From: Colwellia psychrerythraea 34H
GTDB lineage: Bacteria; Pseudomonadota; Gammaproteobacteria; Enterobacterales; Alteromonadaceae
Length of the DNA: 64,000 nt
Assembly (NCBI RefSeq): GCF_000012325.1
Contig: NC_003910.7
Location: 434,001-498,000, forward strand
Direction: 5' to 3'
The position numbers and the translations under genes are program-made. Below, in pieces: positions 37,468-46,987 of the stretch. The notes beneath the pieces were generated by a model that searched no databases, was not told where the DNA came from, and saw only the letters and a list, made by a program, of their open reading frames with translations. Within the stretch, counting starts at the first letter, position 1. Each line of letters opens with the position of its first letter.

Positions 37468-38063
37468 TGAAATTTGATGCATCCCAGTTTGACAACCTTG
37501 AACTTGATAATATAGGTCAATGGCCCGCAGCGGCAAAGCTGCTTTTAGCTGTTTTTCTAGCGGTCATGGTCGGTTTTTTAGGTTATATGGGCTTAATTAG
37601 CGATCAAATGAAAGAACTTGATCGTGTCTCATACGAAGAAAAAACGTTAAAAGAATCTTACCGTGCTAAATACCATGTTGCAGCTAATTTAGACTTGTTT
37701 CGCGCTCAAATGGTTGAAGCAGAAGATACTTTTGCTAATCAACTGCGTAGTTTACCCAATAGCCATGAGATCCCAGGTTTATTAGATGATATTACGTTTG
37801 TTGGTACAACCAGTGGTCTTGATTTTGTAAAATTAGAGTGGCAACCAGAAATTAGTAAAGAAATATATATTGAATTACCGATTGATATTGAAGTAATAGG
37901 TCCTTATCACTCCTTTGGTCAGTTTGTTAGCAAAATTGCTGGCTTACCCAGAATTGTGACCTTGCACGACTTTAAGATTAGTATCTCACAAAGTGATAGT
38001 GAAATATTGAATTTAAAGCTACAAGCTAAAACATACCGTTATCAAGAGGAGGCAGCCAAATGA
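37467..38063 (+). CDS. pilO: Type IV pilus inner-membrane protein PilO
   Basis: 198-residue partner of PilN. A short cytoplasmic N-terminus (with the typical NLELDNIGQWPAAAK) is followed by one membrane span (about 25-47), a coiled coil and a periplasmic ferredoxin-like domain (LPNSHEIPGLLDDITFVGTTSGLDF, IDIEVIGPYHSFGQFVSKIAGLPRIV). PilN-PilO heterodimers link PilM to PilP in the alignment complex. The start overlaps the pilN stop, and the stop overlaps pilP by 4 bp. Confidence 0.95.
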   Translation: MKFDASQFDNLELDNIGQWPAAAKLLLAVFLAVMVGFLGYMGLISDQMKELDRVSYEEKTLKESYRAKYHVAANLDLFRAQMVEAEDTFANQLRSLPNSHEIPGLLDDITFVGTTSGLDFVKLEWQPEISKEIYIELPIDIEVIGPYHSFGQFVSKIAGLPRIVTLHDFKISISQSDSEILNLKLQAKTYRYQEEAAK

Positions 38064-38614
38064 TAAAAGTCCAACAAATATCGACAAAAATTATTCTCAG
38101 TCTCACGGCGCTGACTTTGGTATCGGGGTGTTTTGACGATACTTCAGAAATAAAAACGCACATGGCTCAAGTGCAGGCAACAACGACCAATTACATTGAT
38201 CCTATGCCAGAGGTGAACCCTTTTAATCACATCGCTTATTCTGCTGATGACCTACGTAGCCCATTTGTGTTACCTAGGCCTGAAGCTATACAGCAAAAAA
38301 TGCAGCAAATGGCAGGATGCTTAAGTCCCGATACTAACCGTCGTAAACAACCGTTAGAAAAGTATGCTTTAAGTGATTTAACTATGCGCGGTACTTTGGG
38401 CGATGCAAGTATGTTATGGGCTTTACTAGAAGCTTCAGACTTAAGTCTTCATCGAGTTGCTCTAGGAAATTATCTTGGTTTATATAATGGTCGAATTACA
38501 CAGGTGAGTGCAAAAACAGTGAAAATAATTGAATTAGCTCCAGATGGTTCAGGGTGTTGGGTAGAGCGTGAAGCTACATTAAATATTGTGCAATCTGAAG
38601 AGTCAAATAAGTAA
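38060..38614 (+). CDS. pilP: Type IV pilus lipoprotein PilP
   Basis: 184-residue inner-membrane lipoprotein that connects PilNO to the PilQ secretin. Lipobox VSGC with the lipidated Cys at about residue 24, an extended linker containing YSADDLRSPFVLP (PilN/O-binding region) and a C-terminal beta-sandwich (LSDLTMRGTLGDASMLWALLEA, VALGNYLGLYNGRI, GCWVERE). Start overlaps pilO as ATGA. Confidence 0.94.
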   Translation: MIKVQQISTKIILSLTALTLVSGCFDDTSEIKTHMAQVQATTTNYIDPMPEVNPFNHIAYSADDLRSPFVLPRPEAIQQKMQQMAGCLSPDTNRRKQPLEKYALSDLTMRGTLGDASMLWALLEASDLSLHRVALGNYLGLYNGRITQVSAKTVKIIELAPDGSGCWVEREATLNIVQSEESNK

Positions 38615-38625
38615 AGGAATTAATA

Positions 38626-40746
38626 ATGCTATTTAATAAAATGAAAAATTATAAAGGCTTTACTGCTGTAAAAGAACTCTGGCTTTTGAACCTATTTATA
38701 TTGTCTGTATTCACGCTATCGTTTTCAGTAAGTGCTGCGAGCAATGATGTTTCTATAAATAATAATGAATTGATTGGTATCTCATATAACACCATTCAAA
38801 GTGATCAAATTGTAGTTGTTTTTAGTTTTACAAAAAACATAACTTCCTTACCTATAGTTAAAACATCAATGACTCCTGCGTTTGTAGAAGTGACGTTTGA
38901 CGCCAATACTTATGGTAAAGATCTAACTGAGACTTTAATTAACCATGCAGGCATAAAAGGAATCAATTTAGATGCTAAAACTGGCAAAGTTGTAGCATTA
39001 ATTAGTCTAGAGAAACTGGCTGTTTTTGATGTTTCATTGAATAATGAAAAAGAATTTTCTATTACTTTTAACTATGGAGAATCAGCTGAAATTGTTGAAA
39101 CATTAAGCCCTGCAGGTGATGATTTTATTAATTCTATAGAGTCAATCGACTTTAGACTAAATGGTGATAATGAAGGGCAAATATTAGTTTACCTAAAAGA
39201 CAGTATGTTAGCTGCTGACGTAAATGATAAATTAGGCAAATTAAATGTCGAATTTCATAATACTGAAATTATTGACGACTTACTTTATAAGTTAGATGTT
39301 ACTGACTTTGGTACACTCGTTACCAGTATTGAAACGTTTAAAGAAGGACGGAATGCACGCTTAGTCATTGACGTTGAGAGTGGTTTTATTTTCACTCAAA
39401 AACAAGAAGAAAACTTATTCATATTAACGGTAAAGAAAAAACCTGAAAAAGCCCCTACCTACCTAGGAGACACTGATGACTTTACTGGTCGTAGTATTTC
39501 ATTAAGCTTTCAAGATATTCCTGTTCGAACTGTTTTACAGATAATTGCGGATTATAATGAATTTAATTTAATTATCAGCGACACCGTTACAGGTAATATA
39601 ACGCTTCGTTTAGATGGCGTACCTTGGGACCAGGCATTAAGTATTATCTTAAAAGTGAAGGGCCTAGATAAGCGCATGCAAGGTAATATCTTAATGGTCG
39701 CACCGAGTGATGAACTGGCTGCCCGAGAAGCTCAAAGCCTGCAAGCAAAGCAACAAGTTGAAGAGTTGGCCACTTTATATTCTGAATATCTGCAAATTAA
39801 TTATGCAAAAGCTGCTGAATTTTCAGAACTGATTAAAAATGAAGATACCAGTATCTTATCTGATCGCGGCAGTGTTTCAGTAGATGAACGTACTAATACA
39901 CTATTAATACGCGATACAGCTAAGAGTATTGAAGATATCAAACGGATGATCACTATTCTTGATGTACCTGTTCGACAAGTGGTGATTGAAGCTCGTATGG
40001 TAACTGTCAAAGATAATATGAATGAAGAGTTAGGTATTCGTTGGGGAGTGACTAATACGGATGGTGAATTTGCTACTTCAGGTTCTATTGAAGGAGCTAG
40101 TAGCGCCAACGGTACAAGAGGAGTAACCACCCCAGGAGTGGGTCAAGTCCCTACTATAGGTGATGGCCTAAATGTGAATCTTCCGGTGGCTAATGCTGCA
40201 GGCACAATTGCTTTTCAGGTCGCCCGTTTGGCCAATGGTACTATTCTTGATTTAGAGCTTTCTGCACTTGAGAAAGAAAATAAAGGTGAAGTTATTGCTA
40301 GTCCACGCATAACTACAGCTAACCAAAAGGAAGCTTACATAGAACAAGGTGTAGAGATTCCATATCAAGAAGCGGCTTCAAGCGGTGCAACAGCAACACA
40401 ATTCAAAAAAGCAGTGTTGAGTTTAACAGTAACGCCACACATTACCCCTGATGATAAAATCATTTTAGATTTAGTAGTGACACAAGATACTATATCGGAT
40501 ATTACAAGTGGTTTTGCACCGGCGATTGATACTCAGCGTATTGGCACTCAGGTGTTAGTTAATAACGGTGAAACAATTGTACTGGGTGGTATTTACCAGC
40601 AAGCCATTATCAGCACAGTGTCTAAAATTCCAATCTTAGGTGATATTCCTTACCTTGGTTGGTTGTTTAGAAATTCAAGTCAGCTAAACGAGAAAAAAGA
40701 ATTATTAATTTTCGTTACACCTCGAATTGTAACTGAACACTTTTAG
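38626..40746 (+). CDS. pilQ: Type IV pilus secretin PilQ
   Basis: 706-residue outer-membrane secretin through which the pilus passes. Signal peptide (about 1-38, ending SVSAAS), two AMIN-type peptidoglycan-binding domains (about 45-150 and 170-275), a secretin/TonB short N-terminal domain (RSISLSFQDIPVRTVLQIIADYNEFNLI), an N1 domain (LQINYAKAAEFSELI through IKRMITILDVPVRQVVIEARMV) and the C-terminal secretin barrel (VIASPRITTANQKEAYIEQGVEIPYQ, ETIVLGGIYQ, LLIFVTPRIV). Last gene of the pil operon, 12 bp after pilP; a terminator follows. Twitching, DNA uptake and adhesion are the usual roles. Confidence 0.96.
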   Translation: MLFNKMKNYKGFTAVKELWLLNLFILSVFTLSFSVSAASNDVSINNNELIGISYNTIQSDQIVVVFSFTKNITSLPIVKTSMTPAFVEVTFDANTYGKDLTETLINHAGIKGINLDAKTGKVVALISLEKLAVFDVSLNNEKEFSITFNYGESAEIVETLSPAGDDFINSIESIDFRLNGDNEGQILVYLKDSMLAADVNDKLGKLNVEFHNTEIIDDLLYKLDVTDFGTLVTSIETFKEGRNARLVIDVESGFIFTQKQEENLFILTVKKKPEKAPTYLGDTDDFTGRSISLSFQDIPVRTVLQIIADYNEFNLIISDTVTGNITLRLDGVPWDQALSIILKVKGLDKRMQGNILMVAPSDELAAREAQSLQAKQQVEELATLYSEYLQINYAKAAEFSELIKNEDTSILSDRGSVSVDERTNTLLIRDTAKSIEDIKRMITILDVPVRQVVIEARMVTVKDNMNEELGIRWGVTNTDGEFATSGSIEGASSANGTRGVTTPGVGQVPTIGDGLNVNLPVANAAGTIAFQVARLANGTILDLELSALEKENKGEVIASPRITTANQKEAYIEQGVEIPYQEAASSGATATQFKKAVLSLTVTPHITPDDKIILDLVVTQDTISDITSGFAPAIDTQRIGTQVLVNNGETIVLGGIYQQAIISTVSKIPILGDIPYLGWLFRNSSQLNEKKELLIFVTPRIVTEHF

Positions 40747-40760
40747 TCTATATTTATAGG

Positions 40761-40811
40761 AAATCCATTAAATGCCGTGATTTTTCGTCATTTAATGGAT
40801 TTTTTGTTTTA
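40761..40811 (+). terminator. Terminator after pilQ
   Basis: Thirteen-base arms AATCCATTAAATG / CATTTAATGGATT around a 14-base loop, followed by a T run. Confidence 0.9.
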
Positions 40812-40986
40812 ATAAGAGAGTTTTTAACTAAGATAGTACTATTGTTGCTTGCAATTCATGCTTAACACTTGCGATAATTACGCCCTTGAAATTTCCGAGG
40901 GAGACCTCTTTTGCGTCAAAAGTTCAAATTCACAGTATTTAGACTTTTGACTGTTCTGTTAACCCAACGAGTATTAAGTAAATCTA

Positions 40987-41505
40987 ATGGCAGAAAAACG
41001 TAACATATTCCTTATAGGCCCTATGGGTGCTGGTAAAAGCACTATCGGTAGAGAAATAGCAGACCGATTACATCTTGAGTTTTTTGACTCTGACCAAGAA
41101 ATAGAGCGCCGCACAGGAGCAGATATTGCTTGGGTTTTTGATCTTGAAGGTGAAGAAGGTTTCCGCAAAAGAGAAGAAACGGTCATTGAGGACCTAAGTG
41201 AAAAGCACGGTATTGTGTTAGCTACCGGCGGTGGTTCAGTTATTAGCACTAATGTTCGTAATCACTTATCTGCTCGCGGTATTGTTGTATATCTTGAAAC
41301 AACAATCGATAAACAAGTCGCTCGTACCCAAAGAGACCGTCGTCGACCACTTCTACAAACATCAGAAGAGCCGCGTACAGTTTTAGAAAATTTAGCTGTT
41401 GAACGTAATCCGCTTTATGAAGATATCGCTGATATTATAGTGCAAACCGATGATCAAAGCGCCAAAGTTGTCGCTCATAAGATTATCGAGCGTCTCGACT
41501 TTTAA
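40987..41505 (+). CDS. aroK: Shikimate kinase I
   Basis: 172-residue P-loop kinase phosphorylating shikimate at O3 in chorismate synthesis. Walker [12 protein letters not shown] (residues about 11-21), shikimate-binding [29 protein letters not shown] and the central VLATGGGSV, then lid residues [10 protein letters not shown]. It is collinear with E. coli AroK. It begins a cluster with aroB 35 bp downstream; the region after the pilQ terminator has room for a promoter. Confidence 0.97.
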   Translation: MAEKRNIFLIGPMGAGKSTIGREIADRLHLEFFDSDQEIERRTGADIAWVFDLEGEEGFRKREETVIEDLSEKHGIVLATGGGSVISTNVRNHLSARGIVVYLETTIDKQVARTQRDRRRPLLQTSEEPRTVLENLAVERNPLYEDIADIIVQTDDQSAKVVAHKIIERLDF

Positions 41506-41540
41506 ATTTAATCAGCGTTGGAGTCTAGTAGTACCCTTTT

Positions 41541-42605
41541 ATGGCAATTCTTAATCTTGATCTAGGCGAACGTAGTTATCCTATCTATATTGATTCAGGT
41601 CTGATAAATAAAACAGACCTGCTCTCTTCTCATATTCGTGCGAAACGAGTGTGTATTGTAACAAACGATATTGTTGCACCTTTATATCTAGACTCATTAA
41701 AAGCGAAGTTAACCGACTTTGAAGTCGATGAAGTCATACTCCCTGATGGTGAAGCTGAGAAAAATTTAGCTAATTTTGAGGTTATTATTTCCCACCTGCT
41801 TACTCTTGAGCACGGCAGAGATACAACTTTGATTGCATTAGGTGGTGGAGTTATTGGTGATATAACTGGTTTTGCTGCTGCATGTTATCAGCGTGGAATT
41901 GATTTTATACAAATTCCGACAAGCCTGCTTTCACAAGTTGATTCATCAGTAGGTGGCAAAACAGCAGTAAATCATCCACTAGGTAAAAATATGGTGGGCG
42001 CATTTTACCAGCCTAAAGCTGTATTTATTGATATTGATAGCCTTACTACTTTACCAATTCGCGAGTTTAATGCGGGAATGGCTGAAGTTATTAAGTATGG
42101 TATTTTAGGTGATAAAGAGTTTTTCTTATGGCTTGAAGATAATATTTCAGCCATTAAAGCGGGTGAAAAACAAGTTTTAGCACAAATGATAGAAAAGTGC
42201 TGTCAATGTAAAGCTGATATAGTCGCTAGTGATGAGAAAGAATCAGGAGTTAGAGCACTGCTGAATCTAGGTCATACTTTTGGTCATGCTATTGAAGCCG
42301 AGCAAGGTTATGGAAAATGGTTGCATGGTGAAGCTGTAGCTACTGGCATGGTACTTGCTGCTAAATTAGCATTAGCAATGAATTTGCTTGAAGTGTCAGA
42401 ATTTCGACGTATAGAAAAATTAATTTCAGCGTTTGATTTACCCATAACGGCTCCTAAAAACATGGGCTTCGCTGAGTTTATTCGTCATATGCGTAGAGAT
42501 AAAAAAAATATCGCCGGTAAGCTGAGATTTATAATACCAACAGCTATTGGTCAATCTGAAATTCGTGACGATGTCACTCAAGATACGCTTCAAGAAATTC
42601 TATAA
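41541..42605 (+). CDS. aroB: 3-dehydroquinate synthase
   Basis: 354-residue NAD- and metal-dependent enzyme converting DAHP to 3-dehydroquinate. NAD site: [21 protein letters not shown]; substrate loop: [34 protein letters not shown]; metal ligands: Glu in GMAEVIKYG and His in [11 protein letters not shown] and LHGEAV. Full-length single-domain enzyme. It follows aroK as in most gammaproteobacteria. Confidence 0.97.
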   Translation: MAILNLDLGERSYPIYIDSGLINKTDLLSSHIRAKRVCIVTNDIVAPLYLDSLKAKLTDFEVDEVILPDGEAEKNLANFEVIISHLLTLEHGRDTTLIALGGGVIGDITGFAAACYQRGIDFIQIPTSLLSQVDSSVGGKTAVNHPLGKNMVGAFYQPKAVFIDIDSLTTLPIREFNAGMAEVIKYGILGDKEFFLWLEDNISAIKAGEKQVLAQMIEKCCQCKADIVASDEKESGVRALLNLGHTFGHAIEAEQGYGKWLHGEAVATGMVLAAKLALAMNLLEVSEFRRIEKLISAFDLPITAPKNMGFAEFIRHMRRDKKNIAGKLRFIIPTAIGQSEIRDDVTQDTLQEIL

Positions 42606-42612
42606 TTATCTT

Positions 42613-42639
42613 TTCTCGTAGGCGTGCTGTCTACGAGAA
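42613..42639. other. Perfect 9-bp inverted repeat between aroB and damX
   Basis: Arms TTCTCGTAG / CTACGAGAA separated by 9 bases, immediately after the aroB stop. No T tract follows on the plus strand, so it may be a processing or partial-termination hairpin. Confidence 0.45.
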
Positions 42640-42666
42640 GAATTTAAAGCATAGAAAGGAATAAGC

Positions 42667-44076
42667 ATGTCAGCATCCGCAAACTCCCATTCGACATATC
42701 AAACAACACATAGGCTAACTGAGAGCGAATCTACATTAGCGGATGGTAGTGTGGCTATTAGTGTTACGGCACGTATTGACTACAACTTACGGTTTGCTAA
42801 ACAAGCTGTGCTAGTCGTTGGTGATAATACCGAACAATACTCACAGCTGGCTAGCCAATTTCTAGTCAGTCTATCAAATGTGAACCATTCTGATACTCAA
42901 GATAAGCACATCAATGTGGCGTTTGTTGCCGCGTCTTCAAAATTAAATGATATTCAAATACGTTGTCGTTTAATTGAGCAGCTATTTGTAAATACTTTGT
43001 TTGATCCTGAGAAATCTTTAGCAGTAAGTGTTTTGGGCTTCGCCAAGCAACATGGTGAATCTATTTCTATCGTAATAGATCATGCCCATGCGCTTTCATT
43101 ACAAGTTAAATATGAATTGTGTCAATTGGTGACTTTAGCCAAAAAAAGCAAACTAACGATTAACGTTGTACTTTTTGGTTTAACCGAAGCTGCACAGCAG
43201 TTAGCGATTAATAAAAGCTTGTTCAAGAACAAAATGGCTATCATTGATGCTGAATCCGGCCAAGTGATTGGCTTAGATGATAAAAAAATGATGATTACAA
43301 AGAGTGCTAGTCCGATACTTTTATGGCAAAAAATAAGTTTGGTTAGTGCTATTTTGCTTATTGGTGCGGCACTTACCTGGATTTATTTATTAATAGCTGA
43401 AGATGCAAATAATCAAGCGTTCAACATAAAAGAGCAAACTGTTCTGGAAAGTGGCACTTTGCAGAGTTTATCATCGCCTAATGTAAACGATATTTCTGAT
43501 AACGAAAATACCAGACAAATGCAAAAGAAACAAAAGACCGCTCTATTAGAACCATCGGTCCATGCCAGTGAATCCTCAGATATAGTACAAGCGACAAGTG
43601 AAGAAATTAATCAGGCGTTAATGACTATCCAGTCAGTTACTCCTATCAAAAAAATACCCGCTAAAGCTGGTGATGTTCTTCAAGCATTAGCTATTGCTGA
43701 TAATAAAATTGATGCCGAGGTTATCAACATTCAGAGTAAAGAAACGGTTAACCAAAACCCTGCCGCTGAAATCACTAATAACTATTATCAAAGCAAAGCA
43801 AAAGAATATGAAAATGGATATGTCATCCAAATTGCCGGTTTTTCTGATGAAAGATTATCGGATCGATTTTTGTCACTTTACCCTGAAGAAAACCTGCATA
43901 GCTACCAAAAGCAACTGAACGGGAAAGAATTTACTGTTATCACAACGAAAGCCTTTCCAAATAAAACGGAAGCTAAGTCAATAATTCAGTCATTACCAAT
44001 ACAACTGATTGAACGTAAACCTTGGGTCAAGCCTATTTCGTCAGTTATCAACGAAATTAATACCTTTAAGCGATAA
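42667..44076 (+). CDS. damX: DamX-like SPOR-domain cell division protein
   Basis: 469-residue bitopic membrane protein. The N-terminal cytoplasmic region (about 1-210) resembles a degenerate AAA/ExeA-type ATPase fold (VLVVGDNTEQYSQLASQF, ISIVIDHAHALSLQVKYELCQLV), but the Walker A Lys/Thr is missing. One membrane span lies at about 220-242, followed by a low-complexity linker and a C-terminal SPOR domain (about 377-455: NGYVIQIAGFSDERLSDRFL, FTVITTKAFPNKTEAKSIIQSLP), which binds denuded septal peptidoglycan. Position between aroB and dam matches damX in enterics. Confidence 0.9.
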   Translation: MSASANSHSTYQTTHRLTESESTLADGSVAISVTARIDYNLRFAKQAVLVVGDNTEQYSQLASQFLVSLSNVNHSDTQDKHINVAFVAASSKLNDIQIRCRLIEQLFVNTLFDPEKSLAVSVLGFAKQHGESISIVIDHAHALSLQVKYELCQLVTLAKKSKLTINVVLFGLTEAAQQLAINKSLFKNKMAIIDAESGQVIGLDDKKMMITKSASPILLWQKISLVSAILLIGAALTWIYLLIAEDANNQAFNIKEQTVLESGTLQSLSSPNVNDISDNENTRQMQKKQKTALLEPSVHASESSDIVQATSEEINQALMTIQSVTPIKKIPAKAGDVLQALAIADNKIDAEVINIQSKETVNQNPAAEITNNYYQSKAKEYENGYVIQIAGFSDERLSDRFLSLYPEENLHSYQKQLNGKEFTVITTKAFPNKTEAKSIIQSLPIQLIERKPWVKPISSVINEINTFKR

Positions 44077-44301
44077 TTCAAGCTACAATCCGCCATTAAA
44101 TTATTAAGTAGACCCCAGCTTAGCTCTGTAGCAATAAGAGTAAAGAACAAGCTTGAACAAGGTAAACTTCTAATATTCAATAACATTGTTATTAGACTTG
44201 TATACTTTGTTCCTGCTAAGATCTAGGCTAAAGATTACAACTGCTATATTCTTCAGAAAATTACGCCAGCATAAATTACAGTATTGGCAATAAGGTCTAG
44301 A

Positions 44302-45138
44302 GTGAGTAAAGATACATTGCAAATTAATATGCGATCACCTTTAAAGTGGGCGGGCGGCAAAAAAAGAGTTGTAGGTGAAATCCTAAAGGTCTTACCTGTA
44401 AAGGGTAAAAAAAGGCTCGTTGAACCTTTTGTTGGTGGTGGCTCTGTTTTTCTGAATATAGACTTTGATGAATATCTGTTAATTGATATGAACAAAGATC
44501 TAATCTCGCTATTTAACATCATAAAAAACCAATCTACACAATTTATTGCTGATGCTCAAATGTACTTTGCTGGTGATTACAATCACCCTGAGAAGTATTA
44601 TGAGTTACGTAAGCAGTTCAATGAATCCAATGATTCATACCAACGCTCAGTACTCTTCTTGTATCTAAATAGACATGGTTACAATGGACTATGCCGCTAT
44701 AATAAAAGTGGTGGCTACAATGTGCCATTTGGAAGATATAAGCACCCATACTTCCCTAAAGCTGAGTTAGATTTTTTCTCAAAGAAAGCTCAAAAAGCAA
44801 CGTTTGTACAAGGTGATTTTGAAAAAGCATTTTCTCAACTTAAAAGTGATGATGTTATTTATTGTGATCCTCCTTACTCTCCAATTAATAGAACGTCAAA
44901 TTTCACAGCTTACGCTGGTAATTCATTTACTGATGAAGATCAGATAAGATTGGTGGCTTGTGCTGAAAAAGCAAAGCAGAAAGGTGTAGCAACTATTATT
45001 TCTAATCATCATGTCGATTTTACTCGTGAACTTTATAAAAATGCGGATAAAAGAGAATTTTTTCAAGTACAGCGTTCAATTAGTCCAAAGGGACAAGGAC
45101 GAGTTAAAGTTAAAGAAGTATTAGCACTGTATAAATAA
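44302..45138 (+). CDS. dam: DNA adenine methyltransferase Dam
   Basis: 278-residue methyltransferase expected to modify the adenine of GATC, used in mismatch repair, replication timing and gene control. SAM-binding PLKWAGGKKRVVGEIL with LVEPFVGGGSVFLN, the RHGYNGLCRYNKSGGYNVPFGRYK target-recognition region and the catalytic DPPY in VIYCDPPYSPINRTSNFTAY. Close to E. coli Dam in length. I chose GTG 44302 because AAGG precedes it by 7 bases and the length fits; an in-frame TTG at 44284 and ATG at 44329 are alternatives. Confidence 0.95.
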   Translation: MSKDTLQINMRSPLKWAGGKKRVVGEILKVLPVKGKKRLVEPFVGGGSVFLNIDFDEYLLIDMNKDLISLFNIIKNQSTQFIADAQMYFAGDYNHPEKYYELRKQFNESNDSYQRSVLFLYLNRHGYNGLCRYNKSGGYNVPFGRYKHPYFPKAELDFFSKKAQKATFVQGDFEKAFSQLKSDDVIYCDPPYSPINRTSNFTAYAGNSFTDEDQIRLVACAEKAKQKGVATIISNHHVDFTRELYKNADKREFFQVQRSISPKGQGRVKVKEVLALYK

Positions 45139-45355
45139 GCGTTATACTCCGTATCAGAGACGATAGCACTGGATTCAGTTAAGTCAGACAACCCAAGGTT
45201 GTCTGTTAGCCGGCTTAGTTACTCAGCCTTTAAGTAATGAACAACACCTACCTTTCGCCCTTACAGCAATCCATAATCGATAAACCTCTGAGTCAAGGTA
45301 ATAGATCTTTTGTCGTGATTAGTCGTTCCAGAAGAATATAGATAGCTCAGCTGTA
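45139..45355. other. Intergenic stretch after dam
   Basis: No gene seen. It contains a short palindrome around 'caacccaaggttgtctg'. Dam and the DUF2970 gene converge here. Confidence 0.35.
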
Positions 45356-45532
45356 TCAGCTTGGCATTACTAAGCTAACAACCGCTATTAAACACCCTAT
45401 AAAAATCAGTACAGCGATGATGCCTGCAATAATAAAGTGAGATAGTTTTCCTTCAGAGAAATCTCGCTTTCGGTTACTTTCATTTTGCACACCAAAAAAA
45501 GCAGCAGCAACACTTTTGAAAGTGTTTTTCAT
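45356..45532 (-). CDS. DUF2970-type 58-aa membrane protein
   Basis: Short gene read on the minus strand: 58 residues beginning MKNTFKSVAAAFFGVQNESN, then RKRDFSEGKLSHFIIAG and a single hydrophobic span of about 22 residues ending in VVSLVMPS. The pattern of a helical N-terminus with FGVQ-x-x-x-NRxRDF followed by one membrane span is that of the DUF2970 family of small gammaproteobacterial proteins of unknown function. The 5' coding end contains nested inverted repeats (AAAGCAGCA...TGCTGCTTT and AACACTTT/AAAGTGTT), which could fold over the start codon. Confidence 0.75.
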   Translation of the reverse strand: MKNTFKSVAAAFFGVQNESNRKRDFSEGKLSHFIIAGIIAVLIFIGCLIAVVSLVMPS

Positions 45533-45563
45533 GCTGCTTTGAATGATAAAAGCTAAAGTTGTT

Positions 45564-45881
45564 TTAATGGAAGCTATAATGAATAAGCTCTACTAAATCT
45601 AAAAAGTGTAAATGCGTAGATTTACTTTCCCCTGATAACCATGATATCCAGCTTTTGTTCGACATATTAGTGATATGGCATGGATGATTTATATGATTCA
45701 TAGGCAATTTTGACTCTACAAGCATACATGAACTTAGTAATTTTGCTTGTATGCTTTGACTAGCGGTATGCTTGTTTAGAGTAAATAAAAGAACAATAGT
45801 AAGGGTAAAAGCAAAAGATAATTGCTTAAACTTTGTAAAAGAAGCGTTTGTCATAATCCGTTTTGACATGGTTTTTTTCAC
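45564..45881 (-). CDS. Small exported hypothetical protein
   Basis: 105-residue frame, opened by a GTG; an in-frame ATG 12 bases later (45869) is an alternative. Residues about 20-40 are hydrophobic (LSFAFTLTIVLLFTLN) and could be a signal peptide or anchor. The remainder carries Cys and His (LLSSCMLVESKLP, MNHINHPCHITNM). I do not recognise a family. No clear ribosome site is seen, so it may not be translated. Confidence 0.4.
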   Translation of the reverse strand: MKKTMSKRIMTNASFTKFKQLSFAFTLTIVLLFTLNKHTASQSIQAKLLSSCMLVESKLPMNHINHPCHITNMSNKSWISWLSGESKSTHLHFLDLVELIHYSFH

Positions 45882-45893
45882 TGTGTACGAAAA

Positions 45894-45926
45894 GAGGTGA
45901 ACAAGTATAGCTCAAGTTCACCTCTA
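45894..45926 (-). terminator. Hairpin terminator after the TorF-like porin gene
   Basis: Perfect 9-bp arms GAGGTGAAC / GTTCACCTC with a 13-base loop, followed on the minus strand by a short T run (CTTTTCG). It lies 54 bp beyond the porin stop. Confidence 0.6.
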
Positions 45927-45979
45927 TGTCTTTGACTGTTTATTCGTCAATTAATCGAAAAAACAATCAATAAACTATT

Positions 45980-46669
45980 CTATAAATCGATATCAATAGA
46001 ATAAGAAACTGTAAATTTCATATCATCGTTATCCATATCAGTATCTGATACCGCGAAGGTGAAGCCACCTTTACTTAAACTTACACCATAATCGCTATAA
46101 TCATCACTTTTGTAGTCATCATCGAAAGAATAATCACCTATGTGTAGCGCTAAAGTTAAGCCTTCAGCAACTTCAATTTCCGCGTCAGCAGAAATATATA
46201 GTGCGCTATCAGCCCATTCAGCACCATCATCATTATTTACACCATAGTTGGCTGAAACTGAAAAGTATGAGTAGCTTAATGAGCCGTAGACTTCACCAAA
46301 ATCATATTCATTAGTACTGTCAGTTTGAGCTGAATCAGGGTAAGCATAATAAATGTAACCAACATCGTAACCAAAACCTTGACCTAACTCACCACCAAAT
46401 CCTAAGTAAAAATCTAGTTCAGCACTAGCATCATCACCAAAGTCTACATTAGAAGCCCAAGTACCAGCATAGAATCCTGATTCGTGTGCATAGTCAATAC
46501 CACCAGAAATAGCGGCAGCGTCATCTGTTTGTGTTACGCCACGCCATAAATAGTTGCTAGTTGCTCCAACGTTTGCTGACAAACCTTCAACAGCAAATGC
46601 TGAAGATGCTACAAGTGAACCTGCTATTAAAGCGGAAGTGAGTGCGATATTTACTAGTGTCTTTTTCAT
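45980..46669 (-). CDS. TorF family putative outer-membrane porin
   Basis: 229-residue outer-membrane beta-barrel. Signal peptide MKKTLVNIALTSALIAGSLV..., cleaved after AFA. The mature part has alternating strands rich in aromatic and acidic residues, with the family hallmark ATSNYLWRGVTQTDDAAAISGGIDYAHESGFYAGTWASNVDF, and ends FTVSYSIDIDL. It resembles the conserved TIGR02001/TorF family; substrate is unknown. Unusually Asp-rich (DDDYKSDDYSDY), as in many marine barrels. It stands between dam and rpe, where enterics have no such gene. Confidence 0.88.
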   Translation of the reverse strand: MKKTLVNIALTSALIAGSLVASSAFAVEGLSANVGATSNYLWRGVTQTDDAAAISGGIDYAHESGFYAGTWASNVDFGDDASAELDFYLGFGGELGQGFGYDVGYIYYAYPDSAQTDSTNEYDFGEVYGSLSYSYFSVSANYGVNNDDGAEWADSALYISADAEIEVAEGLTLALHIGDYSFDDDYKSDDYSDYGVSLSKGGFTFAVSDTDMDNDDMKFTVSYSIDIDL

Positions 46670-46987
46670 ATTATTCTCATTGTGTGAAAGTTATTAGATA
46701 AATTAAAGATAGTTTTAAGCTAATTTGATAATTGCAAGCTTAATGCCTAAGTTGATCTTTAAGCGTTCATTGAGTTTTTATTTATAAAAAACAGTGGGAT
46801 AAGTTATTTTTGTTAAGTTGTGCCATATCATTAGGAACGTTGTGTCGCGCTTTTTTGGTGCGTTAATTTACACTATGTTCAAAAGCAGTGCGTTATGACA
46901 TTCATTTAAGCTATTCTCTGTTAGGCTATTCGCATTTAGATAACGCTTGGGTATAATAGCGGCATATTTTTTTAGGAAACTTTGCTC
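46670..46987 (+). promoter_or_regulatory. Divergent porin/rpe intergenic region with rpe promoter
   Basis: No gene in this 318-bp gap. TATAAT at 46952-46957, with a TTCGCA -35-like box 17 bp upstream (46929-46934), is a good candidate rpe promoter; AGGAAA lies about 9 bases before the rpe ATG. The porin promoter should lie near 46700-46760, which is AT-rich with no clear box. Confidence 0.5.

Noticed and set aside
42667..44076. DamX N-terminal region as an active AAA ATPase
   Set aside because: The fold text resembles ExeA-like ATPases but the Walker A lysine and threonine are absent (VVGDNTEQYS), so ATP hydrolysis is not claimed.
45180..45240. Possible terminator of dam
   Set aside because: The arms around 'caacccaaggttgtctg' are short and no T tract follows, so it was not called.
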